Position numbers and translations under genes: made by a program
Notes under the pieces: generated by a model
Seen by the model: the letters and a program-made list of their open reading frames with translations, nothing else
Told to the model about the DNA's origin: nothing
The model's database searches: none
Assembly: GCF_022869785.1 (NCBI RefSeq)
Contig: NZ_CP094997.1
Span: 4,464,001-4,528,000 of the forward strand
Direction of reading: 5' to 3'
Source: Dyadobacter chenwenxiniae
Lineage (GTDB): Bacteria; Bacteroidota; Bacteroidia; Cytophagales; Spirosomataceae
DNA: 64,000 nt
Shown here: piece after piece, positions 35,118-43,657 of the stretch
Numbering within the stretch: the first letter of the stretch is position 1
Layout: the number at the start of each line of letters is the position of its first letter

Positions 35118-36464
35118 TTAGTTACGTCGCCTGCCAATAAGGCTGTTGACAGTCTGCAATTCGGTAAGAATATTTTCAATTTTACTTCTATGATATCCAA
35201 TCATAATCTCCTCTATGTTGCTAAGGCTGGAATGAAGGGGGCCACTTTTGCCGAGATTATCATTCAATCGGGTCTGTAACTCACGAACTCCAATATTCAT
35301 GGTAGTTATAACTGCCAAGTTGCTATTGATACTCTCTGTGAACCCCTCGTTAGTTTTTTCCAACAACGTCATTTTATTGTCTAACCTGCTAATAACAAAC
35401 TCGAGGTCACTGGTGAGAACCTTCATTTGCTTCATTTGTTCGACGAGTGCCCCTAGAAGGGGCTCAAGTTTTGTAAATGCGCCCGTGATCATTTCGGTAG
35501 ACTCTTGGTTAGAGGCTGACAACTCTTCCCGAACATACTGCAATGTCCCAGCAACAGAGGCAGCAAATCGATCGAAAGACTCGTTGATGCTGCTATTCAA
35601 TGAATTGGTTGCCTGTGTAAACTCTCGAAAGGCTGTCGAAGTATTTTTGTCAAGATTATCCACAGTCACTTCGAACTGCTCGGCTGTTTCTGAAAATTTG
35701 TGTGCGGCACCTTCTAGAGCGGTTATCAACACTTTGGTTGTATTAGCAAAACCGTCGATTTGGATCCTCAGTCTCTCAATAACATTATCAAAGTGAACAA
35801 ATGACCCCGCAATTTTCGAGAGGCTTTCCTTGGAATCATTAGCACTATCCAACAGATTACGTTGAAATTGTGTGTTCGCCTCAACTATCAGATCATTTCT
35901 TGCAGTTTTCCTAATCTCAATTTCATCTCTTGCAATTTTAATTTCCTGCAAGCTATCTATGATCAGCTTATGTAAAACATGTGCTGAGAAGTAGTAGTAA
36001 ATCACGCGGAAAACTAAATTGCAAGCAATTCCCCAAATACTGATCTTGAACTTAGATCCTAGGTTTTCCAGCGTTGCGGTAATACTATCCCTGACGTTTG
36101 GGCTATCTGATCCCATGGCAAGCTTCAAATCGCCCAGCACATGCCCTAAGCTAAGAAATGTACCTGATAACCCCAGGATCAAAAAAATTCCCGGAAGTGC
36201 AGAAAAAAGAGCATCCTCAAAGGAGGACATTGTGTATTCCTTAATAGAGTAGTAGTTTTCGTGTTCGGTAGAAAAGCGCCCCCGAAACGAACCACGCAAT
36301 CTTCTCTGCCATTGTGCTGGCATCCCAAATGTCAACACCACAACACTAATCACTAACAGGATCAAAAGGAAAGAAAAATAACCGTATTCCAATGGGTTGT
36401 CTGACGATGGCAATAGGTTCATGCCTAAGCTGGGGTTCAAAATTTTTGGAAATTTACCAATCAA
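35118..36464 (-). CDS. ZorA-like MotA/TolQ/ExbB proton channel with long coiled-coil tail
   Basis: Three hydrophobic stretches occur in the first 180 residues: YFSFLLILLVISVVVLTF, LPGIFLILGLSGTFLSLG and WGIACNLVFRVIYYYF. The second carries the PG-x-F-x-x-LGL-x-GTF signature of the MotA/ExbB/ZorA group. From about 185 on the protein is a long coiled coil (repeats such as LRIQIDGFANTTKVL and FVISRLDNKMTLLEK), like the ZorA tail that reaches into the cytoplasm. It sits between the coiled-coil gene (gap 8 bases) and the ZorB-like gene (gap 11). Flagellar genes are absent, so a Zorya-like motor is favoured. Confidence 0.83.
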   Translation of the reverse strand: MIGKFPKILNPSLGMNLLPSSDNPLEYGYFSFLLILLVISVVVLTFGMPAQWQRRLRGSFRGRFSTEHENYYSIKEYTMSSFEDALFSALPGIFLILGLSGTFLSLGHVLGDLKLAMGSDSPNVRDSITATLENLGSKFKISIWGIACNLVFRVIYYYFSAHVLHKLIIDSLQEIKIARDEIEIRKTARNDLIVEANTQFQRNLLDSANDSKESLSKIAGSFVHFDNVIERLRIQIDGFANTTKVLITALEGAAHKFSETAEQFEVTVDNLDKNTSTAFREFTQATNSLNSSINESFDRFAASVAGTLQYVREELSASNQESTEMITGAFTKLEPLLGALVEQMKQMKVLTSDLEFVISRLDNKMTLLEKTNEGFTESINSNLAVITTMNIGVRELQTRLNDNLGKSGPLHSSLSNIEEIMIGYHRSKIENILTELQTVNSLIGRRRN

Positions 36465-36472
36465 AGCCGCGG

Positions 36473-37537
36473 TTACAATTCTACCTGGGGGCCACTCGTA
36501 TAAAACGTCCTTCTTTCTCCCTCCGCAGCGAGACTAAAAGTTCGAATCAGTTCCCGCTCTTCAACGCTTGGCAAAATATTTCGCTTCCAACGTGTTATGA
36601 TTTCACCCGCAGTTGTGCCTAGCTCAATTAGATAAGTTGGTAATTTGTACTGATATTTCATTACAAATAACATCGAACGCGATACACCAGCCATATCCTT
36701 GTTATCCAGATACTCTCTCCTCAACTGCTGTTCCTCCCATTTTAAGTCCCTCAACTCGTCTCTCTTTGTTCCGATTTCCTCGTCAAGCGCAACTACATCG
36801 TCGAGGTTTCGTTCTTTTCGACTTTCAAGCTTTCCAATCTCTCGTTCAAGATTGTTAAACCTTAGAACTTGTGAATCAAGCTTGCTTTTTAGCTCACCCT
36901 CTTGACTTTTCCAGAAATTAACGAGGATCTCCGAACCAATCTCCAATAAGCCTTTTTTGTAGATTTGACTGATTTGTCTATCAAAATCTTCAATTGCCGC
37001 ATTATCTCCATCAAACTCATTATCCAAAAATTTCCATATCGAACCAACGAACCGTGTGTTGATTGTCTGGGCCGAATCAAAATGTTGTCTTTTTAGAAGG
37101 TCTTCTAGAAACATCGATGATGCAGATAGTCTTGCAAAATCACGGAAATTTTGGCGCGCCGCGTTACTATGCGCTTCCTCCGCCCTTTCCAACAGCTCCT
37201 TGGCTATTTCAAAAATTTCTCCGGCGTAACGAACCTGCGTCCCATATTGTGCTTCGCTCTTTTGTTGAGAAGTAAAAATGTTGTTGAACCCATTTTTTAT
37301 CTCCCTGGCGATCTCCGATACCTTCCGTATTGTCGTTTTGGCTACATCAGCCGTAACTTCAATAATAGTTTCAATATCCTTTCCAATCGACTTTAGTGCC
37401 CGTCTGGATGCATCCGCTATTCTTCCAGCAATCTGAACAGTTGTATCATAGATAAAATCGATTGTTTTTGCCGTAGTTTTAATAATGTAGCTACCAAGGT
37501 CAGATGCAGCCTTAGCAAATTTTTCGAAAAAACTCAT
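36473..37537 (-). CDS. Coiled-coil accessory protein of the Zorya-like operon
   Basis: The first 85 residues are amphipathic helix with 11-residue-type repeats rich in Ala, Ile and Lys (FAKAASDLGSYIIKTTAKT; IDFIYDTTVQIAGRIADA), similar in style to membrane-surface-binding helices. Residues about 200-290 are a strong coiled coil (NNLEREIGKLESRKERN; DEEIGTKRDELRDLK). No enzymatic motif is seen. It sits between the AAA+ gene and the ZorA-like gene with gaps of 11 and 8 bases. It may link the AAA+ protein to the motor tail or to the membrane. I know no Zorya component like it. Confidence 0.6.
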   Translation of the reverse strand: MSFFEKFAKAASDLGSYIIKTTAKTIDFIYDTTVQIAGRIADASRRALKSIGKDIETIIEVTADVAKTTIRKVSEIAREIKNGFNNIFTSQQKSEAQYGTQVRYAGEIFEIAKELLERAEEAHSNAARQNFRDFARLSASSMFLEDLLKRQHFDSAQTINTRFVGSIWKFLDNEFDGDNAAIEDFDRQISQIYKKGLLEIGSEILVNFWKSQEGELKSKLDSQVLRFNNLEREIGKLESRKERNLDDVVALDEEIGTKRDELRDLKWEEQQLRREYLDNKDMAGVSRSMLFVMKYQYKLPTYLIELGTTAGEIITRWKRNILPSVEERELIRTFSLAAEGERRTFYTSGPQVEL

Positions 37538-37548
37538 AGAAAGGAAGG

Positions 37549-38745
37549 TTATTTTAAGTTAAACGTGTCTTTTATCTGTTCCAGCTCTTTGCTGGTACCT
37601 ATTATCTTTTTCCCCCGCTTCATTTCAAACAGCGACTGGAGTAAAAAATTCTTTCTAATAACTGGCTGATTTTCGTCTTCTACTATCGCCATTGGAAATG
37701 TCAATTCGATTGCCAGAACGATGTCGGCACCCGTCATGCCTTCACTTAGTTCAACCAATTCGTCGATCCACTCATTTTTCGGATTCTCCAAAGGCAATGT
37801 TTCCAGTAAGAAATAATCCCATAAAGACTTACGGTGTTCAGCATCCGGTAGCTCAAATGGGACAATGTATGAAATCCTCCTAGTAAACGCTTTATCAATT
37901 GCTCCCACAAAATTGGTCGCAAATACACAAACTCCATTGAATCTTTCTAATTCTTTCAACATGGTAGAACGAGCCATGTTGATCTCTGCCTCAACCCCTT
38001 GTGAAATATCACTGAGCCGCTTCCCCAGCACAGTATCGGCTTCATCAAAAAAGATTAATGCATTCTGGTCACTTGCCTGATCGAATGCCTGCTGAATATT
38101 TTTACTAGTCTGAGACATAAAGCGACTGGTAAGATCGGACAGGTTTACATCCAGAAATTTCAGGCCCAGACTTTGAGCTAATCCTTCTGCCGTTCGAGTT
38201 TTCCCTGTTCCGGAGGCGCCATAGAACAACACCACAGTAGCGCGCCCGTAAGGACGGACCTTCTGAAAATTGTAGCGTACAAAAAACAAGTCGCCATATT
38301 TGAGCCTGATGCTGACTTCCTCAAGCTTTTTTTGAGTTGCCCTGTTGAGAATTACATCATCCAAACCAAAGCGGGGGTAAACTGCTTGAAAGGAAACCTT
38401 TTCCGTCAATTCCGGACTTCCAAGTACCGTCAAATTCGTGCTGACAGGCTCGGCTTTACTCTCTTTGAGCCGTAGAGTGATCTCGCGCCCTTGATACAAG
38501 CTCTGCAACTCCGAAAGCATTCGTGAGATAGTTTTAATTCTGTGTTTATCAAAATCTGTCAGGATTGCTCCACACCTAAGGCACTCCTTTAAATGCAAGC
38601 CAGCAATCAGAATTTCAGAATTAGATGGTGAACCATTTTCCGGAAAGAGCCGAGAGACCCGTATCTGGTCAACATCTACAACATGTTCAGCATAATGTTC
38701 GCAATTTTTAGGTTTCAAAAACTGATCAATTACAGATTTGTTCAT
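37549..38745 (-). CDS. AAA+ ATPase with N-terminal zf-HC2-like motif, Zorya-like operon
   Basis: From ATG 38745 (residue 16 of the longest frame) the protein has 398 residues. The N-terminal 75 residues hold CEHYAEH and LHLKECLRC, an H-x3-C-x2-C as in zinc-binding anti-sigma (zf-HC2) domains. The AAA+ core has Walker A FYGASGTGKT near 173, Walker B ALIFFDEAD near 230, and ATNFVGAIDKAFTRRI with the arginine fingers, closest to the FtsH/Cdc48/spastin type. It is the first gene of the operon. It could be a motor-linked unfoldase or effector loader. Known Zorya types use other partners (ZorC/D, E, F/G). Confidence 0.78.
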   Translation of the reverse strand: MNKSVIDQFLKPKNCEHYAEHVVDVDQIRVSRLFPENGSPSNSEILIAGLHLKECLRCGAILTDFDKHRIKTISRMLSELQSLYQGREITLRLKESKAEPVSTNLTVLGSPELTEKVSFQAVYPRFGLDDVILNRATQKKLEEVSIRLKYGDLFFVRYNFQKVRPYGRATVVLFYGASGTGKTRTAEGLAQSLGLKFLDVNLSDLTSRFMSQTSKNIQQAFDQASDQNALIFFDEADTVLGKRLSDISQGVEAEINMARSTMLKELERFNGVCVFATNFVGAIDKAFTRRISYIVPFELPDAEHRKSLWDYFLLETLPLENPKNEWIDELVELSEGMTGADIVLAIELTFPMAIVEDENQPVIRKNFLLQSLFEMKRGKKIIGTSKELEQIKDTFNLK

Positions 38746-39292
38746 AATAACACATGTATCTATTAACCGTGTGTACTTAAAGTATAACAAGCGGCCGATC
38801 GGACTAATCTGTCTGGGTCAGGGTCCTCAGATTTCCGAATAGGGATCCATCACGTTTCTTGTAGTGACGTACGCAAATCACAAATTGATAATGTTTTCAA
38901 CAGCTTAAAACACTATTTAGTGTTTTCTAATCTCACTAGTTACATCATTGCAGCGACTGAACAAAACAAATAAAACCCTTTTTTCGAGGATTTGCTGGAT
39001 GTGAGCAAAAGATAATATTTACACACGAGTATTATACGTTTCAGTTCAAGCATTTTGAACAGGATATTAATAGAGAAGCCCCAGCAATGCACAAATTTGA
39101 GAATGTGCTCAATGCTCTAATTTGCACCATGGGAACGGCGGCTTACCTCTGTTTTCTTTTCCCAGGCCAACCCAGACCAACCTTGAACCACAATTAATAT
39201 CGCGACTACACGTGCAAAGCGATTTATATTGTATATCTGTGAAGCGAACAAATTTGGAAATCCACCAAGTAGATACCTTCGCCACGAAGGGG
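38746..39292. other. Intergenic region between the Zorya-like operon and the integrase
   Basis: About 550 bases hold the minus-strand promoter of the Zorya-like operon. A palindromic hairpin, AAAACACT (38907-38914) with AGTGTTTT (38919-38926), may terminate the integrase transcript. No gene seen. Confidence 0.5.
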
Positions 39293-40597
39293 TCAACGTG
39301 GATCATTAATTGCAGTAGGCTCTCGTTCATCTTCTATCCCAAGGTTCTCCAGGAATAATCCCAGTTGCTTAAAAGCTCTTTGTTGCTGGGTAGCTAACTC
39401 AGCACGTTGATACGTCTCCATGATCTTATCTTCCGTTTTCTGATTCAGACATTTCTTGATGATATGAGGCAGAATGCCTAGCTCCTGCATCAAGGTTGCT
39501 GTTGTGCGCCGTAGATCGTGGATTACCCACTTTCCGTTAGGCAGAATCAAGGTACGATTATTAGCGACACGACCTTTGACACCGACGTCTTGTTGTCGAT
39601 CAGTTACCTGTTTAGTTAAAACTTGGCGAGTTATTGGACCATTACTGGTACGATTTGGTACTAGCCATTCGGTAGTCCTGGTTTCGTGTAATTGCCGGAG
39701 CTGCTGCAATGCAAACTCAGATAGATATACGTGATGACTGTTCGTATTCTTCGAGTGCTCCGCTGGAATCACCAGAAGCTGTTTCTGAAAATCGAAGTGC
39801 GACCATTTAGCCCTCAGGATTTCATTGACACGGCAGCCCGTTGCCAGGAGCAACCAAATCAAATGTTGATATTCCGTGCGTAAACCCGAAGTAGGTAGGT
39901 TTTCATGAAGCAGTTTAAGTTCCGAAACTGTAAGGTACCGCTTCCGTGAGCGCTCCTTCCCGCCTACACGCTCTTTCGTCAAGCGGCGTGTAGGGTTCAA
40001 CGTGATCAATTCTTCATCATCTGCATAGCCAAAGAACTGTTTTAGATCCGACAATAGGCGGTTAGCCATGCGCTTCGATTTCCGGGTTAATGGCCTGTCC
40101 AAGATGGCTTTCACATCCGCCCGAGTAACTTCCGCAATATGCTTGTTGCCAATTAATGGGAAAACGTCCTTTTCAAACGTGCGCTCGATCTCAGCACCGA
40201 GGTCCTTCCGGTTCTGCAATTCAGCTCGCTTCCACTCTGAAAATACCGTTTTAACCTTACTGCGTTGTTTTGCTTCCCAGTCGTTGAAGTCCTTAGCCTT
40301 GTCAACCTTCCGGATTGCAGCCTCATACAATGGATCTAGGCCCCGAGCCAATAGCTCCCTTTTCTCCGAAGCCAACCGCCTTGCCTCTCTCAGTGAAATT
40401 TCAGAAAGTGCTCCCAGCGATTGCTTACGTCGCTTGTTTGCCAGCGGAGAGGTATATCGGAATATCCATTGCTTCGCCCCATAACGGCGAATGAACAAGT
40501 AAAGCCCACCACCATCATTGAGCATCTGATCAGCTTTAGCTGGTTGAACACGTTCTACCTGCTGTACTGTCAATAGGTGCAGCTGAGCCTTAGGCAT
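39293..40597 (-). CDS. P4-type tyrosine integrase (DUF4102 N-terminal domain)
   Basis: A 434-residue integrase. The N-terminal DUF4102 arm-binding domain reads LNDGGGLYLFIRRYGAKQWI then LGALSEISLREARRLA. The core-binding region follows, and the catalytic domain has ATGCRVNEIL (Arg I), IHDLRRTTATL (His/Arg box) and ETYQRA (Tyr nucleophile). The usual second His in the LNH box is replaced (CLNQKTEDK). The gene is 153 bases from a 3' fragment of tRNA-Ala, the expected att site of this group. It likely moves the element whose right end is at 40794; the AlpA-like protein at 10452 is the expected regulator. Confidence 0.9.
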   Translation of the reverse strand: MPKAQLHLLTVQQVERVQPAKADQMLNDGGGLYLFIRRYGAKQWIFRYTSPLANKRRKQSLGALSEISLREARRLASEKRELLARGLDPLYEAAIRKVDKAKDFNDWEAKQRSKVKTVFSEWKRAELQNRKDLGAEIERTFEKDVFPLIGNKHIAEVTRADVKAILDRPLTRKSKRMANRLLSDLKQFFGYADDEELITLNPTRRLTKERVGGKERSRKRYLTVSELKLLHENLPTSGLRTEYQHLIWLLLATGCRVNEILRAKWSHFDFQKQLLVIPAEHSKNTNSHHVYLSEFALQQLRQLHETRTTEWLVPNRTSNGPITRQVLTKQVTDRQQDVGVKGRVANNRTLILPNGKWVIHDLRRTTATLMQELGILPHIIKKCLNQKTEDKIMETYQRAELATQQQRAFKQLGLFLENLGIEDEREPTAINDPR

Positions 40598-40749
40598 TCA
40601 TTCCTCCTTGGTGAGCCAAAATGTGGACCAAGAATATTTCGATCCAGTTAGACCGGGTTATACCGTGTGGATCAAATTATACACTAAACAAATAATATCA
40701 CTCAAGAAATTATATCGTATTAAACCCCATGAAATGATAGCTGGCACTG

Positions 40750-40794
40750 ATGGCATGCAAGAGGTCACCGGTTCGAGACCGGTTAGCTCCACCA
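40750..40794 (+). tRNA. 3' fragment of tRNA-Ala(GGC), right attachment site
   Basis: ATGGCATGCAAGAGGTC (anticodon loop with GGC and 3' stem), the T arm ACCGGTTCGAGACCGGT and the acceptor TAGCTCCACCA are present. The 5' half is missing; upstream bases do not pair to complete the anticodon stem. The fragment starts in the anticodon loop, the usual crossover point for this integrase class. With this orientation the element lies to its left and the intact tRNA would lie at its left end. No intact copy was noticed in the window. Confidence 0.78.
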
Positions 40795-41119
40795 ATGAAA
40801 TCAATTGTTTACTTTTGTACAGCCTATCCCAAACATAAGAACTCTTCTATCGTGTACCATCCTGTGTACCGATATTTTTCTTTTTCAAGAGTGCCCCAAA
40901 AGCGTCTGCTCTTAGACCTCAAATATAGCATCCTCTTTGCTTCGCTATGCCTTCACCATTTGGTGCATAGATACAAGAAACAAATGTTCAGGTGCAAAAC
41001 CTTGAAGGCATCCCCTGTGAAAAATTTCAGTCTTAGTTTCAACCAGATACCGAATAATAACTTATTTTTTTATTGAGGCTATAAGACATTATATTCATCA
41101 AATATCAAAACTACGTAGT

Positions 41120-41788
41120 ATGAAAAAAATATACTCGCTCATCCTATTTGTTTCATGTTACACAACCTGCCTCGCGCAAGTCGAAGGTAAAGTCGAAATC
41201 ACAAAAGCACAAGCAACGGCTTTGGGCAACGTAAAAAACAAGGGAATAAAATTTGGCGTTTCTTTAGGATTCAATCAAAGCTTTAAAAAACTTTTCGATG
41301 CCAGAATATCTCCCATTGATACAACCCTGGATCTCCAAAACACTTCCAATACATCATTTTTGCTATCATCTACCCTATCATTTCCTGTTCTGAAAGGCTA
41401 CTTGGGAGGATCCTATTATCGTAAACTGGATGCAAATGGAATTCCCGTGGGCAACCCTTACTATGTCCCTCGGGGGCTTTCAATTATTGCTACCATTAAT
41501 TTGGCAACATTCAATTCTGCGCTGGGAGGCGCTGGATTATTTAATCAAAAATTGGACGGTGGGTTGGGAATTGGGTATACCTTTGGCGATAATGTACAGA
41601 TCGCTGCAACATATGAAATGCTGTCTTTTAGGCAACCAAGAGATTATCTCTTAAACTATGAAGGGAAAAAGATTATAGTAAACAGATCTCCCTTAACTTC
41701 ACTACAGCCAGATAACAACGATTTTTTCGGAGATAAATATTATCCATCAGTCTCCTTAAAAGTAATTTATACTTTAACCTCTGAATAG
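41120..41788 (+). CDS. Exported outer-membrane beta-barrel-like protein (222 aa)
   Basis: The protein starts MKKIYSLILFVSCYTTCLAQ, a signal peptide with cleavage after Ala-Gln. The mature part, with glycine and alternating polar/aromatic residues (FLLSSTLSFPVLKGYLGG, GIGYTFGDNVQIAATYEML) and the terminal YPSVSLKVIYTL, looks like an outer-membrane barrel of small size. No family recognised. It stands alone, 326 bases after the tRNA-Ala fragment (nothing else seen there) and 206 bases before the protease operon. It could be the first gene of the second accessory segment. Confidence 0.6.
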   Translation: MKKIYSLILFVSCYTTCLAQVEGKVEITKAQATALGNVKNKGIKFGVSLGFNQSFKKLFDARISPIDTTLDLQNTSNTSFLLSSTLSFPVLKGYLGGSYYRKLDANGIPVGNPYYVPRGLSIIATINLATFNSALGGAGLFNQKLDGGLGIGYTFGDNVQIAATYEMLSFRQPRDYLLNYEGKKIIVNRSPLTSLQPDNNDFFGDKYYPSVSLKVIYTLTSE

Positions 41789-41994
41789 GCAGCTGATGAC
41801 ACTATGTAATTCCCTGTGTCTCCAAAGTAGAGCTGGGTGACCTTGTAAGCCTTCGTGGATGTGCTGAAAGAATCGGTTGTGTTAAATTAAAATAACAACA
41901 TAACAAAGTTCAACGACCAATGTAGTGCCGGAAGTTACATCGGGACAAGCAATGTTATCACCATGATTTTGCCAATCTACAAAATAACCGATCC

Positions 41995-43191
41995 ATGAAA
42001 TCTTTTACGCTCAATCATGTTCTGCTAGCACTTATCCTAATCATAAGTTGTACTGCATGTCAGAGGTTAAATCCATCTGGCACAACTACTGAGGCAAACT
42101 CAACAGTGAGAGAGTTGAGCCCTGACTTGAATCAACAAATTATGCTTCTCTCGCAGGAGCTAAGACTTCGACAAAAGTCAACAAGTATCGATAAATGGCT
42201 TAATATTGGATCAGAACTCACAGACACTGTATTCATTGCAACTGATACAGGCATCGTGGCACGGAAGGAAACCTTAAAAGTCAATTTTGAAGAAGCATTC
42301 AAAAAGTTCGAATTTGATACCCTAAGTTCGGTTTTATCAGCATTAATTGATCAACGTGATACCCTGCGTCTTCAATTTTTCGAAGATAATCGAAAAGAAA
42401 TATGCGAGGAAGAAAATAAGGATAGATTAGAAAACTCAGGCAGGGTTGTAGCGATATTTGACCGATCAAGTATCTCAAGTGTTGGCAGTTCAAAGTCCGA
42501 GATTAAGACCAACGCTTTTATTTCGGTCGGAAGCTTGCCAATTTGTAATACTGAAACCTTTCTAGGCCAACCTAGCGGCGGCATTGGAACAGGCATAGCG
42601 ATCAATAAATCTACGATAGTCACAGCAGCACATTGTATTGAAAAATTCTCGGACTCTGAAGCCGCTCAACGATTACGTTTCATTTTTGACTTCCGATGCA
42701 TTAAGGACGGGAAAGTTATAATTGATAACAACCGAATATTTTCACTAAAGTCTATTATCAAACGAGAGAAAATACCCGGAACTAGGGACTATGCTTTACT
42801 ACTTACAGATAGAGATCTCCCCGTTCCTGACAAACAAGTTCGCATGGCAAAAGTAATCCTACCCGGCGATAGTCTGTATGTGATTGGGCATCCGTTGGGT
42901 CTTCCTTTGAAAATTGCTGACGGTGCTACGGTGATAGATCGCAACGATCCTAATTTTTTGTCTGCGACACTCGACACTTATGCTGGAAACTCAGGCTCCC
43001 CAGTGTTTAATGCGAAAGACGAGCTTGTCGGCATACTCGCACGAGGCGGAATAGACATGAGGCAACCTGTCGGCAAGAACTGCGCAGAATCGATTGTATG
43101 TACCGCTATCACGAATGCGGGTGCGTGCCAGGGAGAGAAGATTTCCAGAGTGAGCCAATTTGTGTCATCGATACCGCTAAATAGTCATTAA
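41995..43191 (+). CDS. Trypsin-like (S1) serine protease lipoprotein
   Basis: The signal peptide ends IISCTACQRL (lipobox). In the mature protein the S1 catalytic triad is complete: His 213 in VTAAHCIEK, Asp 265 in TRDYALLL, and Ser 335 in YAGNSGSPVF. A region of about 170 residues before the catalytic domain is charged and helical. The protease should act in the periplasm or at the surface. It is the first gene of an operon with a small lipoprotein (4 bases downstream) and an LpxR-like protein. The GNSGSP pattern matches the HtrA/trypsin-like group. Confidence 0.83.
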   Translation: MKSFTLNHVLLALILIISCTACQRLNPSGTTTEANSTVRELSPDLNQQIMLLSQELRLRQKSTSIDKWLNIGSELTDTVFIATDTGIVARKETLKVNFEEAFKKFEFDTLSSVLSALIDQRDTLRLQFFEDNRKEICEEENKDRLENSGRVVAIFDRSSISSVGSSKSEIKTNAFISVGSLPICNTETFLGQPSGGIGTGIAINKSTIVTAAHCIEKFSDSEAAQRLRFIFDFRCIKDGKVIIDNNRIFSLKSIIKREKIPGTRDYALLLTDRDLPVPDKQVRMAKVILPGDSLYVIGHPLGLPLKIADGATVIDRNDPNFLSATLDTYAGNSGSPVFNAKDELVGILARGGIDMRQPVGKNCAESIVCTAITNAGACQGEKISRVSQFVSSIPLNSH

Positions 43192-43195
43192 ATTC

Positions 43196-43657
43196 ATGAA
43201 AAAAATATTGGCGCTCGTTTTTGTGGCCCTTGCTGCCGCATGTTCAGAAAATTTCCCTAATCCTCCTATAAAGGTTGAACTAGGACGGCCATTCATATTA
43301 CAAAATACCGATAGAAATTCTATTCCCGAGGGTCACGAGGACGTCGCCGTCTTTCCAAGCGAAGAGAACCCTGAATTAACTTTCGAATTGAATGATGTCA
43401 TTGATCTCCGATGCCCGAGATGTGATGTCGCATTGACTAGCTATGCGGTGACAATTTCAATTAATGGCAAAGAATATTTTCTGGGCGAAGTAAATAACGA
43501 TGAAATAAAGCATCCAAATGGCAAAGTTATAAGCCGCGAGGTAATGTTGATGAACAAAACGCTTCTGCTGCAAAATGTCGAGCAGATAGCTAGCGATAAG
43601 TTTCAAAATGCAAATGTTAAACATAAAAAAGTGACACTCCTTCTTTTAGAACGATGA
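43196..43657 (+). CDS. Small lipoprotein of the protease operon
   Basis: A 153-residue lipoprotein (ALAAACSENF lipobox). The mature part starts VELGRPFILQN and has a CPRCD motif (DLRCPRCDVALTSYAV) that could bind a metal or form a disulfide, within an immunoglobulin-like beta-rich domain (AVTISINGKEYFLG). The ending, KKVTLLLLER, is a final strand as in many periplasmic domains. It is 4 bases downstream of the protease gene and overlaps the LpxR-like gene (43654) by 4 bases. It may modulate the protease or the LpxR-like enzyme. No family recognised. Confidence 0.6.
   Translation: MKKILALVFVALAAACSENFPNPPIKVELGRPFILQNTDRNSIPEGHEDVAVFPSEENPELTFELNDVIDLRCPRCDVALTSYAVTISINGKEYFLGEVNNDEIKHPNGKVISREVMLMNKTLLLQNVEQIASDKFQNANVKHKKVTLLLLER

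Noticed and set aside
34459..36464. Flagellar MotA/MotB or TolQ/TolR identity for the motor pair
   Set aside because: No flagellar or Tol genes nearby, and the long coiled-coil tail and OmpA-type domain fit ZorA/ZorB better.
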